DNA of 64,000 nucleotides from contig NW_006917096.1 in assembly GCF_000516985.1 (NCBI RefSeq), forward strand, positions 2,589,606 through 2,653,605, read 5' to 3'. This DNA is from Pestalotiopsis fici W106-1 (lineage: Eukaryota > Ascomycota > Sordariomycetes > Amphisphaeriales > Sporocadaceae). Under the pieces are notes generated by a model. That model had not been told where the DNA came from and ran no database searches. It saw only the letters and a list, made by a program, of their open reading frames with translations. The position numbers were made by a program, and so were the translations under genes. Shown here one piece after another: positions 38,380-49,402 of the stretch (position 1 is its first letter; each line of letters begins with the position of its first letter).

Positions 38380-41300
38380 ATGTATGCACAATGGGCGCGC
38401 GCGTCTCGCTCAGCGGCTCTCCGTCCTCCCACAGCTGCCCGCTTGCCGACGCGACCGGCGGCCGGCTCCTGTTTCCACTCCTCAGCGCCCGTTCAAGAGG
38501 CGGCCGGCGGCGCCAGCGACCCAAGCCCCAGTCCGAGCCCGAACGATGAGTCGCCCAATGGCAGCGACAATCCCAAGAACGGCGATGGAAGCAGTGGCAA
38601 TAATGGCACGACGAGCCAGGAGAGCGGCAAGGAAGAGGAGGATCTCTCTGGCGACAAGGGCATGAGCAATGGCGACGCCCGCGGTCGCGCAAGACGTACC
38701 AACGGTGGTCCAAAGTCTCGCACCACGAGATTGAAGGTGCCAGAGGAGTTGCCACCAGTACATCTACCTAAAGACTTTGCCAAGTTGCGAGTTGTAGGAA
38801 AGAAATCGAATCAAGCTTGGTCGAAGCAAACGTGGCGTTTCCCGGGGAAACATTACCGACCGCTTCTGTCCACCAAGGTCCTACCTACAAAAGATCTTGA
38901 CAAGGAGGATCTCGAGAGGCTGGCCGGCATGTATGCAGCGCAGACAAGCCCGAAGACCGGGTCTATTATGAACGAAACGACCCTTGACGAAGACGCCTTA
39001 GACCTTAGACTAATCTACAACAAAGCTTCGAAGGGCCACATCCCTGATGCAAATTTGCGGGAGCTCGACAGCGTCTGGACCGACATGTTTGAGCTTACTG
39101 CTTGGACCTCGGATGAGGTGGAAAATCTTAAAAATAATTCGAGATCGAAAATTGACAGCCATGCTGACCCAGATTGGTTGGCTGAAGAGATAGAATTTGT
39201 ATCCTTGCGAGGATCTGTAATGCTTGTTGCAGCTTGCAATTCTGCACTACTCTCAATGGCAGAGCTAGAGTTACAAACGGCAGTGGACAGCCATCATCTC
39301 GAAGTTCCATCGAGAGGGTTCATAGACTTGATTGAGAGTCAAGATCCAGCAGAAAAGGCCAAGGCATATGAAGTAGCACAGTATCATGCACAAAGGGTGA
39401 AGCCCTATAACCTGGCATCCCCGGATGAGAAATGGCTGCTCAGAAATGTTCTCGTTTCCAAACTGCCACAGCGGCCATCTCTGGGTATCGCTCACTACGA
39501 AACACTCTGTGAGGCCACTGCCTCTATCCGAGCGGACCTGAACATGGTTCCGCCCAAGCATATCCGGGCTGCTGACATCAAGCGACCTATCACCGTTCTC
39601 AACTTTGAGTACTATTCTGGCTACTCATGGCCCCGGATGATGATGCGAGATATTGCCATGGAATTGGATGCCAACATGGTTACTATTCATGCTCCAGATC
39701 TGGCTTATGTTGCAGGCAAGTACCTCGGTCAAGATCCAATTTTGGCACCGGGACCTCTTTCGTTGCTTGGATACAAAGCAGCAGAGAATGCCGGCAGGGT
39801 ACAACACCGAAAGGCTGAGCAGTCCGATGATGAGTCTCGCACTGATATCCCCTTCTCCATTGTTATGCACGCGGAGAAACCAAAGAAGGAAGGCAAGAAG
39901 AACATCATGGATTACTTCCTCGGTGAGCCCAACCGGGCCAGCAAAACAGATGAGAAGTGGAACGACCTCAAGGTTAATGCTGTCTTGGAACAGTTTGTCC
40001 TTGCTGCTGATACTCACCTTCCTGGTGGCGCCGAGGCTGCTCAGCAACGTCCTCTGGTTATTCATGTACACGATTTCAACGCATTGAACATGGACGACGA
40101 GTGTGGCTCAGTTGTCATGGGCAAGCTGCGGACGATTGTGGATGACTTGTGGGCAGCAGGAAGAAAGGTGGTCATTGTTGGCACTTGCTCCAGCTCTGGT
40201 GTTCCCTCGGCCTACAAGTCAGCCATGAAGGAGCTGCGCACGACGGAGAGGGTGATTGATTTCCGTCCGCCATCAACTGAAGCCCCAGAATCGGAAATGA
40301 ACGCTACCGCTGCAGCCATAAGTCATCACTCTATATCAGACGATATCAATACTGCACTCAAAGGGGTCACGCGAAGGGAACACCTTACCGAGAACAGCAG
40401 GAATATTTACTTGATGATGCAGAACCTGGTTTCAGATGTTGACTCGGAGCATCTCTTCACGCCCGAGTTCGAACTCAAGGGCATGAATCCGGATCATTAC
40501 CCTTCATTCCTCTCCAAAAAGCTCCTACCTGTATCTGAAGTTTACCGCATTGTAAAGATTATGCATGGGCTTCGGACGACTCACCCTGATCAATCCATGC
40601 AAACCGTCTTCGAGGATGCGATGCGGCTCGTTAAGCACATTGACGACGCTCAGAGCCACCATGATGCGCCAGAGAAGGCTGAACTGGAAACCAAGAGCAA
40701 CACCATGAACGATCCCGGTCGGTCTGCAACAGATTACGAAAAGAGGTTCATGTCGGCCATAGTGGATCCCAAGAATCTGCGAACTACTTTCAACGATATA
40801 CATGCCCCAGCCGAGACTATTGATTCCATCAAGATGCTCACGCAATTGTCGCTTCTGCGACCGGAAGCATTTGCCTATGGTGTTCTGGCTACAGACAGGA
40901 TTCCTGGCTGTCTGCTCTATGGTCCGCCTGGCACGGGCAAGACTCTTCTTGCAAAGGCTGTGGCCAAGGAAAGCGGTGCCAACATGATTGAAGTTTCTGG
41001 CGCGAGCATCAATCAAATGTACGTGGGTGAGAGTGAGAAGAATATCAGGGCACTCTTTAGCATGGCCAAGAAGAAGGAACCTCTAGTCATCTTTATTGAC
41101 GAAGCAGACGCCTTGTTGGGCGCCCGCGGAGGTCGCAATGACGCGGCTGGACGGAGAGACGTCATCAACCAGTTCCTGCGCGAGTGGGACGGCATGGAAG
41201 CGTCAAAGGCCTTCATCATGGTGGCCACGAACCGCCCGTTTGACCTCGACGAAGCCGTGCTGCGGCGTCTCCCGAGAAAACTGCTGGTGGATCTTCCCCT

Positions 41301-41724
41301 CGAGGGAGACCGCGCGGCCATTTTGAAAATCCACCTCAAGATGGAGAAGCTTGACGATACCGTCTCCATTGAGCAGATTGCCAAGCGCACCCCGCTGTAC
41401 TCTGGTTCCGATCTCAAGAACGTCTGTGTAGCCGCCGCCATGGCCGCCGTCAAGGAGGAGCTCGAGGCATCGGAAAAGCACAGCGGCCCGGACCCCTATG
41501 TCTGGCCGGAAAAGCGTGTACTCAACAACCGCCACTTTGAAAAGGCTCTCGCCGAGATCCCGGCCAGCGTCAGCGAAGACATGGCGACGCTCAGCGCCAT
41601 TAAAAAGTTCGACGAGCGCTACGGAGAAAAGAAGACGAGGCGCAAGCGCCGGGGCATGGGATTCGAGGTGGTCCCCGAGTCTACAGATTCCCACGAGGCT
41701 AGAGTTAGGAGTGCCGACAAGTAG
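38380..41724 (+). CDS. Large mitochondrial AAA ATPase (MSP1/spastin-like AAA domain)
   Basis: Single exon. I place the start at 38380 (MYAQWARASRSAALRPPT), which begins an Arg/Ala-rich mitochondrial presequence; the ATG at 38230 would add 50 residues ahead of it. From 38380 the product is 1,114 aa. A charged low-complexity stretch follows. The AAA module lies at the C terminus: Walker A GPPGTGKT near residue 848, Walker B LVIFIDEADALLG near 903, sensor MVATNRPFDLDEA, and the Arg-finger region LRRLPRKLLVDLP. The LRRLPRKL pattern and small lid place it in the meiotic/MSP1 clade. Residues about 400-620 resemble a decayed second ATPase fold. A role in mitochondrial protein quality control is inferred. 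Confidence 0.9.
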   Translation: MYAQWARASRSAALRPPTAARLPTRPAAGSCFHSSAPVQEAAGGASDPSPSPSPNDESPNGSDNPKNGDGSSGNNGTTSQESGKEEEDLSGDKGMSNGDARGRARRTNGGPKSRTTRLKVPEELPPVHLPKDFAKLRVVGKKSNQAWSKQTWRFPGKHYRPLLSTKVLPTKDLDKEDLERLAGMYAAQTSPKTGSIMNETTLDEDALDLRLIYNKASKGHIPDANLRELDSVWTDMFELTAWTSDEVENLKNNSRSKIDSHADPDWLAEEIEFVSLRGSVMLVAACNSALLSMAELELQTAVDSHHLEVPSRGFIDLIESQDPAEKAKAYEVAQYHAQRVKPYNLASPDEKWLLRNVLVSKLPQRPSLGIAHYETLCEATASIRADLNMVPPKHIRAADIKRPITVLNFEYYSGYSWPRMMMRDIAMELDANMVTIHAPDLAYVAGKYLGQDPILAPGPLSLLGYKAAENAGRVQHRKAEQSDDESRTDIPFSIVMHAEKPKKEGKKNIMDYFLGEPNRASKTDEKWNDLKVNAVLEQFVLAADTHLPGGAEAAQQRPLVIHVHDFNALNMDDECGSVVMGKLRTIVDDLWAAGRKVVIVGTCSSSGVPSAYKSAMKELRTTERVIDFRPPSTEAPESEMNATAAAISHHSISDDINTALKGVTRREHLTENSRNIYLMMQNLVSDVDSEHLFTPEFELKGMNPDHYPSFLSKKLLPVSEVYRIVKIMHGLRTTHPDQSMQTVFEDAMRLVKHIDDAQSHHDAPEKAELETKSNTMNDPGRSATDYEKRFMSAIVDPKNLRTTFNDIHAPAETIDSIKMLTQLSLLRPEAFAYGVLATDRIPGCLLYGPPGTGKTLLAKAVAKESGANMIEVSGASINQMYVGESEKNIRALFSMAKKKEPLVIFIDEADALLGARGGRNDAAGRRDVINQFLREWDGMEASKAFIMVATNRPFDLDEAVLRRLPRKLLVDLPLEGDRAAILKIHLKMEKLDDTVSIEQIAKRTPLYSGSDLKNVCVAAAMAAVKEELEASEKHSGPDPYVWPEKRVLNNRHFEKALAEIPASVSEDMATLSAIKKFDERYGEKKTRRKRRGMGFEVVPESTDSHEARVRSADK

Positions 41725-42809
41725 TGAAGAAGTGGTCAAAAAAGGTCCCGCTTGTATATCAGTGTAAATACCAAATTGTATGATAGACCAAGATAGCAAC
41801 GACAAAACTACTTAGAGTCGTCTCATGATTAAGCTATTTCGCGGTCGCTGTCCGAGATCAACTGTGAGCATTATTCAGCCTCTTGTTTTGTCACTTTGGG
41901 CGGTACTTCTACGCTACCTTTATTTGATGAAAAGTGACGAATCTTTGCCGAGGTCAATCTATTCAATTCTGGCCTGTATTTCAAGATGTACTGTGTTGCA
42001 TGGTGCTCACTCGCAATGTGACTTTACTCGCAATCAACAACGATGAGTGGATTGCAGTCGCGTCGTCGCGTCAATATGTTTTGCAATATTCGTGTAATCG
42101 TTGCGTGAACCACATCTTCATGGTGTATTTATCGCTCGTGTCATGGCTGACACAGAGTACCTTGAAATAGAAGCTCCCAAGTCTTCCGTACGTAGTCAAA
42201 TTTCGACAGACATGAACACATCTTGGACTGCTCAATTCGATCAGATTTAATAAATGATATGAACCATCTCCTCCTCTTGTCAACCGTGATGTAGGTAGTA
42301 AGCTACTCACATTGTGGCATCTGGGCGTTATTCCAACCACGCGGCCAATGACAAACTAAATATGCTGATAAGTAGAGATGCAAAAGACAAATGCGCTCAT
42401 GTATGACACATGGCCAAGTTCGCTGGGCCATCCTCGGCCACTTAGCTCATCCATCGCCGCCAATTAATTTCTCTCATTGGTCCTCTATTTACCAGACTGG
42501 ACCATGTCATGTTTCTGTAAGACCTCGGATCATATAATGCTCAATTTAGTACTCTCAGGGGATTTCAGTCTTTATCATCAGTTTCTCTTGCTATTATTAT
42601 CTAGCTACATGGGAAGTTGCCAGACTCAATCTGCTGCATTTCCTAGATTGCGTTGCACGTAGCCGTGGCCTTTAAGGTGGTCTGCTGAAATGCGAAACAA
42701 CTCGGCTTCGACATAGCAACGGTCATTCCATGCGTCTGCTAGACTAGATTGAACTTTGAATCGCAATTTTCCAACATTCAGCGGGCATCCGTGGCAAGCC
42801 GCGGAAGCC
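41725..42809. other. Convergent intergenic region
   Basis: 3' flanks of the AAA gene (plus) and the SUZ12-like gene (minus). No coding support. Confidence 0.5.
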
Positions 42810-44968
42810 TCAACAGCACTTGTTGCAATGCCAATTTGGGTCAGATACTTCTTGCTTGGCATGATAGTCCATGCAATGATCATGGTAAAAGGGAGTTTCG
42901 CAATCCTGTACATGAGTCAGCAAACTGCGTATCTGAGAATAATCAATAGGCAAAATAACTGACCAGATTTGCGCATATCAGCTGATTCGATGTCGCTGGG
43001 ACTATTTGGCCGCAAATACCGCAACCTGCCTTACTAGAATATGCCGGTAATGCCGTCCGTGGGATTTGAGCTGGCGGCAATTTGTCCTGCACTTCTGGTT
43101 TGGTGGACCTCAGAATTTCCACAGCCTCACTGGCCGTACTCTTGTCCAGCAGATCGCGTCCGTTCAGGTAAGCCAAATGCTTCAATGCTTCATGCATGCG
43201 AGCTTGCGATGCTAGCAACCAGGAAGCCTTCTCTTGGATGAATTCCAGATAAATGTTTTTCAAGTACGGTACGACGGTTCCTTTGCGCGTGAAAAGAAAA
43301 GCATCCCACTCTACGATGTACTCCTTTTCGTCGGGGTCCACATCAGTGTATTCCATGATTGTGTCTCTGTGTTTCTGTAGAAGCCACGCGTTGTCGATAG
43401 GAGGTTCATCGACCTTTGAGAGGGGCTCTAGGACGGCCTTGCTGAGACGGTCGTACATTGGCTGTATTGTGTTGGGAACTAGTTGTTGTTTTGCCGATGT
43501 TATGGCTTCTGTGCTATGCTTCTTCAGATTTCTGTCATTATACCCAACTCCAGAGAACCGGCGAATTTGGTGGACTTACCGACGGTGCTGACCGACGACT
43601 TCTCAAGGACACTGGCGGAGAGATATTTGTCGGCGATTCAAGCTTGCGGGCTTGCGCAGCTGCTCTTCGGGCTGCCCGTGGAGTCAACTGCTCGCCTTCA
43701 GAAATAACGATATGCCACCCGTCTTTTTGAGAAAAGTCGGTTGCAATTTTCCATTCCGAGTGTTGAACCATGTGCCTTTGGAGCTGATCGATATTGTCGT
43801 GAGGCACATAGCAATAGATGCAGTGCCAGTGATCGAGCATTGCACGTTTCCCATCAGGCAATGTCCATGTGACACGGCCTGAAATTCCTGGCTTGGCATC
43901 ATTCATCCCCTTAACCTTGGCATCCTTCCGTTTCTTGCGCTCCTTCATTTCCCTGCCACGGGCCTTGTCGCTCAGTAGCTTCAAGTTGTAAACTTGCTGC
44001 TTGTCTCTCATTCTCAGGGATCTGCTAGGAGTGATGGCTTCTTCATCGCCATCTTCGTCATCCGCAGCAGCGTCGTCGTCGTCGTCATGGTCATTTTTGT
44101 TGACCGAGTTGTCAGTCCGCCCATTGACATGCTCTGTCTTTAGAGGTGCTAATATATCTCCTATCTGTGGGCTAGGTTGCTCACTGTTCATTGCGGACCA
44201 TCGCAGATCCGTTTCCATTACCAGATCAGTCCGGATCTCTTCAACCCCATGGGTCTTTCTCAGCACCACAGGCGTGCTCAAACGCGGCTTGGAGTAAGCG
44301 TACGAATGCGTAGATGATAAGGCCCATTGCTGTGAGCGTGGCCAAGACGACTTGGGCAACAGATCGAAAGGGGGCCAATTTGGGTCGCCAACAGACTCCA
44401 GCTCAGTGGTAATCAGATATGAGTCTGCAAGCATGAAGTGTGGGGAATCGTCGCGCATGACATAGAGCTTTTCGGCACCCACAACAAAGGGCTGCTGTAG
44501 ATGTACTCTGCCATGGCTCGAAAACCCATCACGATCGCAAGAAACCCGGATCTCGCATGGTTGGCTGTCGCAATAGATTGGTCGTGAGGGGGCTGATGAA
44601 GTGCCACTGGAGATGGTGAGTCTGCAACGCGCTTGTACGACTCTGATGGATGCATTCTTCTTTACTGGCGAGCCGTTGCCGTGTAGTAGTCCATTGACGC
44701 CCGGATCTGGATCGCTGACATGGCCTACTTTCAAAACCTGGAAGCGAAGTGTTCTAGAATATCCTTGAGATGGATCACTGAATAGAGGGCCGACCGAGGC
44801 AAAGATGCCAGGATCTGTTGAATCTTCAGTGATACGGCGGCGCTTAGCCGCACGAGGCCTGTCGTCATCTGGAGTAGACTTTTGTGCAGCGGCCAGCATA
44901 TCCACGGCGCTTCTCCAAACTCTGTGAAGGAAAGGCGACCCGTGCTTGTACGGGAGTGGCGTCGTCAT
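42810..44968 (-). CDS. suz12: SUZ12-like VEFS-box polycomb protein with C2H2 and PHD fingers
   Basis: Three exons: 43584-44968, 42964-43513 and 42810-42905; 676 aa. The first donor (GTCGGT) is chosen because the better-looking GTAAGT four bases away cannot keep the VEFS frame. A C2H2 finger lies at C383-x2-C386-x12-H399-x3-H403 after an acidic tract. The VEFS box spans about 495-580 (DNAWLLQKHRDTIMEY, DPDEKEYIVEWDAF, LASQARMHEALKHLAYLN). Exons 2 and 3 together encode a complete PHD finger: C626, C629, C642, C647, H653, C656, C672, C675, with the hallmark Trp at 670. VEFS-box proteins are the Su(z)12 subunit of PRC2, which methylates H3K27. It could be a second VEFS paralogue rather than the core subunit. 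Confidence 0.85.
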
Positions 44969-47054
44969 GTTGAGAATATGTATTCTCTCTCAAAGTTGCA
45001 ATTTGAGATTGGAGCGATTGTAGTTGTGAAGACGAGTTCCACTCATGCGATCCCCGGTGTGCTCAAGAATGATCGGCGAGCATATTAAAAGAGAGTGAGA
45101 TGAAGCGATGCAGCATGAACTCTGAATAACTGGTAGGTGCCAGAAGCGACCGGCAGGAATGAATTGGATACAAAGGCCGAAGTGATGGCGTTGTGGTGGA
45201 CGATGATTGAACCTTTTTTTCCCTCCTCTCTTTGAGCTTGAGAAGGAAAAGGGAAAGGCACCACGACCGAAAGACACAGATGCTCCTAGTGTAGCTCTGC
45301 AACCAACACGCGCCGAGCAAACCTACATTGGGTAATCGTACGACGTCCTCGATGTGAATCGGCCCTGTGCATCTGGTGCAATGCAGTTGTCGTTGTCGTC
45401 GTGGGCGCGAAAATCCAATGCTGACTGCTCCAAGAAGTTCAGAAACCAGTCAATTGCGCATCCATCCACCGGATGCCCGTTGACAAACAAGAGCAGACGC
45501 GTGCCTTCCGTGTACGTATTTTAGTGTAGAGTCCGGACTGGAGCGTTGCACTACATGCACTAGCGCCAAGGCAGTACGTACTAGTGGTGTGTGCTGCCAG
45601 CCTGCGGCTACATACTGTGTACCTGTGTCCAATACCCTGGCTGGTCGCGAATTGATCGATCCTCTTCACAAACTGCATGTCGCGTGGTCCTCCTTGGAAA
45701 GAATGTACCCCACTCTTCGCAAGAAAGAGCCGATGCTGAAGAATCTCGGTCTACCGTAAATATTTACTTATGTATCCACTGACGATTAATACTGTTGGTA
45801 TTTTTCAAGCATGTGTATATTAGGTTGATGATCTACCAGAACTGCTCAAAAGACACTTGGTGTATGAGTAATTTCTTTTTTCTTTCTCTTTTCTCATAAT
45901 GGTACTGGAGTATTTGTACAATTCTATCGGCATAATCATGCTGAGCCCACAGTCCTGAAGGATGGGCGTTTCTTCGTTGGTATTTTTTGTTCCTACATGT
46001 ATCTACTGAGATTGGACCCAAAAGCTTTGATAGGAAACTCCATCCACACTGCGAGCTTGGTTGGTCTCTATAGTATAATTGGCGCCTCATCTTGGTTGAT
46101 TGTACTTCCAAAGTCTGACTACTTCCCGTGTCATGTTTCTGTCTCAGCCGCGAAAATAATGCCTGAGGATGCAATTTTCCCAAGTCATATATTTATTGTC
46201 ACCCGTTGTCTGGGGTCATGATTGCTCGGCATTGTATTGATCTTTTTTCATCAATCGCTTCGTCAACACGCTGCACCCAAAGAGCTTACTGTCCTTTCCA
46301 CCTACCGGCCCGCCAGTCCTTGGAGGCGACAAATTCAAATCATGATGCTCAAATCATCCTTGGCCTCTTCAAGGTTCTGTCATTCGACCGATTTCTGTAT
46401 ATTTGAGTGCTATCCACTGAGAGGAGTCGAAACCAACATTCTTGTCGCGTAGAGGGGAGGGAAGCTGTGTCTCTCCTGCGCGATCAATGGTCGCTAGAAA
46501 TCTCCAAAACTATGGATGAACCTCTTGGCATTACATTTCTACTGTTAAATCATTTACACAAGTAAACTCTCGGGGATTGCATGATGGGATTGTCTCGCTC
46601 AACAGCAGCAATACCATGTCATGGTGTCAAGAGGCGGACCCACCTAACCTACATTCCCTCTAGGCTCTTATCGGGCGTCTGCGCCAAATCGATAACTAAT
46701 TTAGCGCCAATGCAAGGGCGCCGAAGCTCGAGTGCACATCGTCATCGCCATCGATCTTTCCGAGCTTGTGCCTGTGCATCTGTCAAGTGCTTCTTCTTTT
46801 GCGCCGACACGAATACTGCCGAGTCGGCCATCAATGCAGCAAGGGTCGTCTGTCATATCACCACGATACAAGCAGGCATTACTTTTGTCCCAAACTTACT
46901 TCCGTTTTGAGAACGGCTGGCGCTCGCCAGCTCCATCATTCATGCCGACGCGTCGCCATCATTTCACTGGTCCTCGCCTCCTGTGAGAGCGAGCGTAACA
47001 TGACCACGCCAGGCTAGCAATCCCCAAATACCGTCTGCGAAACATCAATCGACC
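44969..47054. other. 2-kb divergent intergenic region
   Basis: Promoters of the SUZ12-like gene (minus) and the F-box/LRR gene (plus). Only short, unrecognisable frames on both strands. Confidence 0.5.
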
Positions 47055-49402
47055 ATGGACTCGGATGATTACAGCGATGAGAGCCCACCGCAGCCGTCAC
47101 GCCAAATGCCCCGGCGGGCAGCCAAGCTCAAGGATCCCGTCCGCATCACTCGATCCTCAGCCGCTGACGCACAGCTGTCGTCTGCCGAAAGAGTCTTGAT
47201 TAGCGATACCTCCGACGACGACGACGACGACGATGATGATGATGACGACCAAGCAGACGAGTTTTCCATCTCACACAGTGGACGAAAGCGCAAGACGTCG
47301 TCACAATTGCTCACTGCTGCTGCCAAGCGGCCACGCCGAACGCAGGGATCAAATCAATCAGAACCATCCCGCCGTAGCGGCCGCCCAAAGTCTCAGACTT
47401 CACCGCGCCAAAAAGTATCACAGAAGGATGTAGATGGTGCTGGCGGGTCTGATAAACTTGTTCTTGAGGGCGACTGGCAAAGTCTGCCTGAATTGATCTG
47501 GTAGGTTTTGCGCATAGGAAACACTGACCTCTATTATTCCCAAGTCTCATTTCTTGCTATACACAACCAGAAACCTTTCTTTTGGCGCGAGTGTCAGGGA
47601 ATTCTCATGTTCTGTTAGCATCATGTTACGTTATCTCGAGAAAACATGCTGATAAAAATGAGTAATTCAGGGACAACATTTTCGAATTCGTCGCTGCCCC
47701 GATTGGTAATCTAGCAGCTCATCAAGACGCTGTCAGTGCTGCTGTCCTTACGTTGTGCAATGCAACCAGAGCGTCGAAAATTCTGGTTGAGCCTGCCCTC
47801 AGAGCCCGTTACAAATGTGTCCACCTCCAGACATTTGGCGCAGCGCAACATATCAGTGCGACGCTAGGGATGAGTCACGAGCAAACGGTATTTCGAATGA
47901 AATACCGTTCCAAGATCGAGACGTTGCGAATCGAAGTCGGAGAGACACTTGGTAAGAGAGTCCAAGGACAATACATCAATTTGTGGGAACTCATTCGCTT
48001 CTTGCCTCGGCTCATGGACGTTGAGTTGTACCATCACCTCGACCTTGCCTACAAGAGAGATGACCTCGAGGCAAACGTGCGCTGGAAGTACACCCCCGAA
48101 CTATTCGAGGCTCTCGAATTTGTACCCGACGAGAGCGAAACTGGCGCCTATGCCAAGAAGGCACCCACAGAACTGAGAAGCTGGATGTGGAGTTCACGAT
48201 TGGCTGGCGAATTGTGCTCACTGGACAATATGGCCTCTATACACCAAAGGCCAAGCTTTTCCACTTTGCGCAAGCTTACCTTTCTCAACTACCAGGTGCC
48301 CTCCTTGGGTACAAAGGTCTCCGACGATGCAGCGCTAGCCTTGGATCTTCCAGACATACAAAAATTGGCGTCGGCCGTCTGCTTGTTACCACAACTTCAG
48401 CATCTGGCATTCAAGTCTTCGACCATCGTTAATGGTTACCTTTTCGGTCTCTTGCCCAAATCCTTGAGGCATCTTGAACTTCACGATTGCTACGACGTCA
48501 CAGCTGAGGCTCTTAGAGAGTTCCTTCTGAGCCATGGTCATCACATGCAGCAGCTCACCCTGGATCATTGTCGCGCCCTCAGCCTGGACTTTCTCAATGT
48601 ACTACGAGATGCGTGCCCCAGTCTGACTTGTTTGAGTATGGATCTCCGCTATTTCCGCTACATTGAAAGCTACCCGGACAACAGCCCGGACTACGAAGAA
48701 CTATTGTGCTCAAAATTACCCCCTACATGGCCGCGTACACTCCAGTGCCTGAACCTACAGTATATGCGTTTCGAGGATTCCACTGCAATGGAATCAGCTA
48801 CGACACTTCTAAAAAGTTTGATAGACAGTGCTTCCGCATTGCCTGATCTGCGTTATTTGGCTTTGAAGGCCTCGATTAATGTGTCGAGGAGCGAACGCTC
48901 CAAGTTTCGCCAAACATGGGCCTCCAGGGTAGAAAAGGTCTTCCAAAGAGAATCACCAGAGCCTAAGAAGACACCCCACCGGACTTTTACTATTCCCATT
49001 CAAACTGTTAATATGAATGGTAGACACGGCAGTCCAGTGACTCCAGCTCGGCGTAGCACCCGTATCGCAGATCGCCCACCGTCGCCAACGCCAACGACAC
49101 CAGGGGATGGCTTTGGTACACCTAGCCAGCGCGAGGAAAAGTTAGTGCGGCGTATGAAGAAGGAAAGCAGGAGATTACGAGTTTCCAGTAAGGGCTATCA
49201 CGCTGACAATGAGGAAAGTGAAGATGAGCTGTCGGCAAGTGGATCTGGATTTACGCAAGCATCACCGATGTTCAAGCAACGACTTTGCGATGTTGTTGAC
49301 ATTCAGATTGATAATCAAAAGATCACGGAGCATCACTACACGGAGAACGATTTTCTCGATTCTCCTCCCGACGACGATGATGATGAGGAATATAAGGATT
49401 GA
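47055..49402 (+). CDS. F-box and leucine-rich-repeat protein
   Basis: Two exons, 47055-47500 and 47671-49402 (170-nt intron, long for this region); 725 aa. The N-terminal 130 residues are basic/acidic low complexity with 12 consecutive Asp and a bipartite-like GRKRK...KRPRR nuclear signal. The F-box-like segment begins WQSLPELIWDNIFEFVAAP, split by the intron within the Trp codon. Several LRR-like units follow (LPKSLRHLELHDCYDV, HHMQQLTLDHCRAL, CPSLTCLSMDL). The tail is Ser/Thr-Pro rich and ends in another Asp run. The design suggests a nuclear SCF substrate receptor; the target is unknown. Confidence 0.83.
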
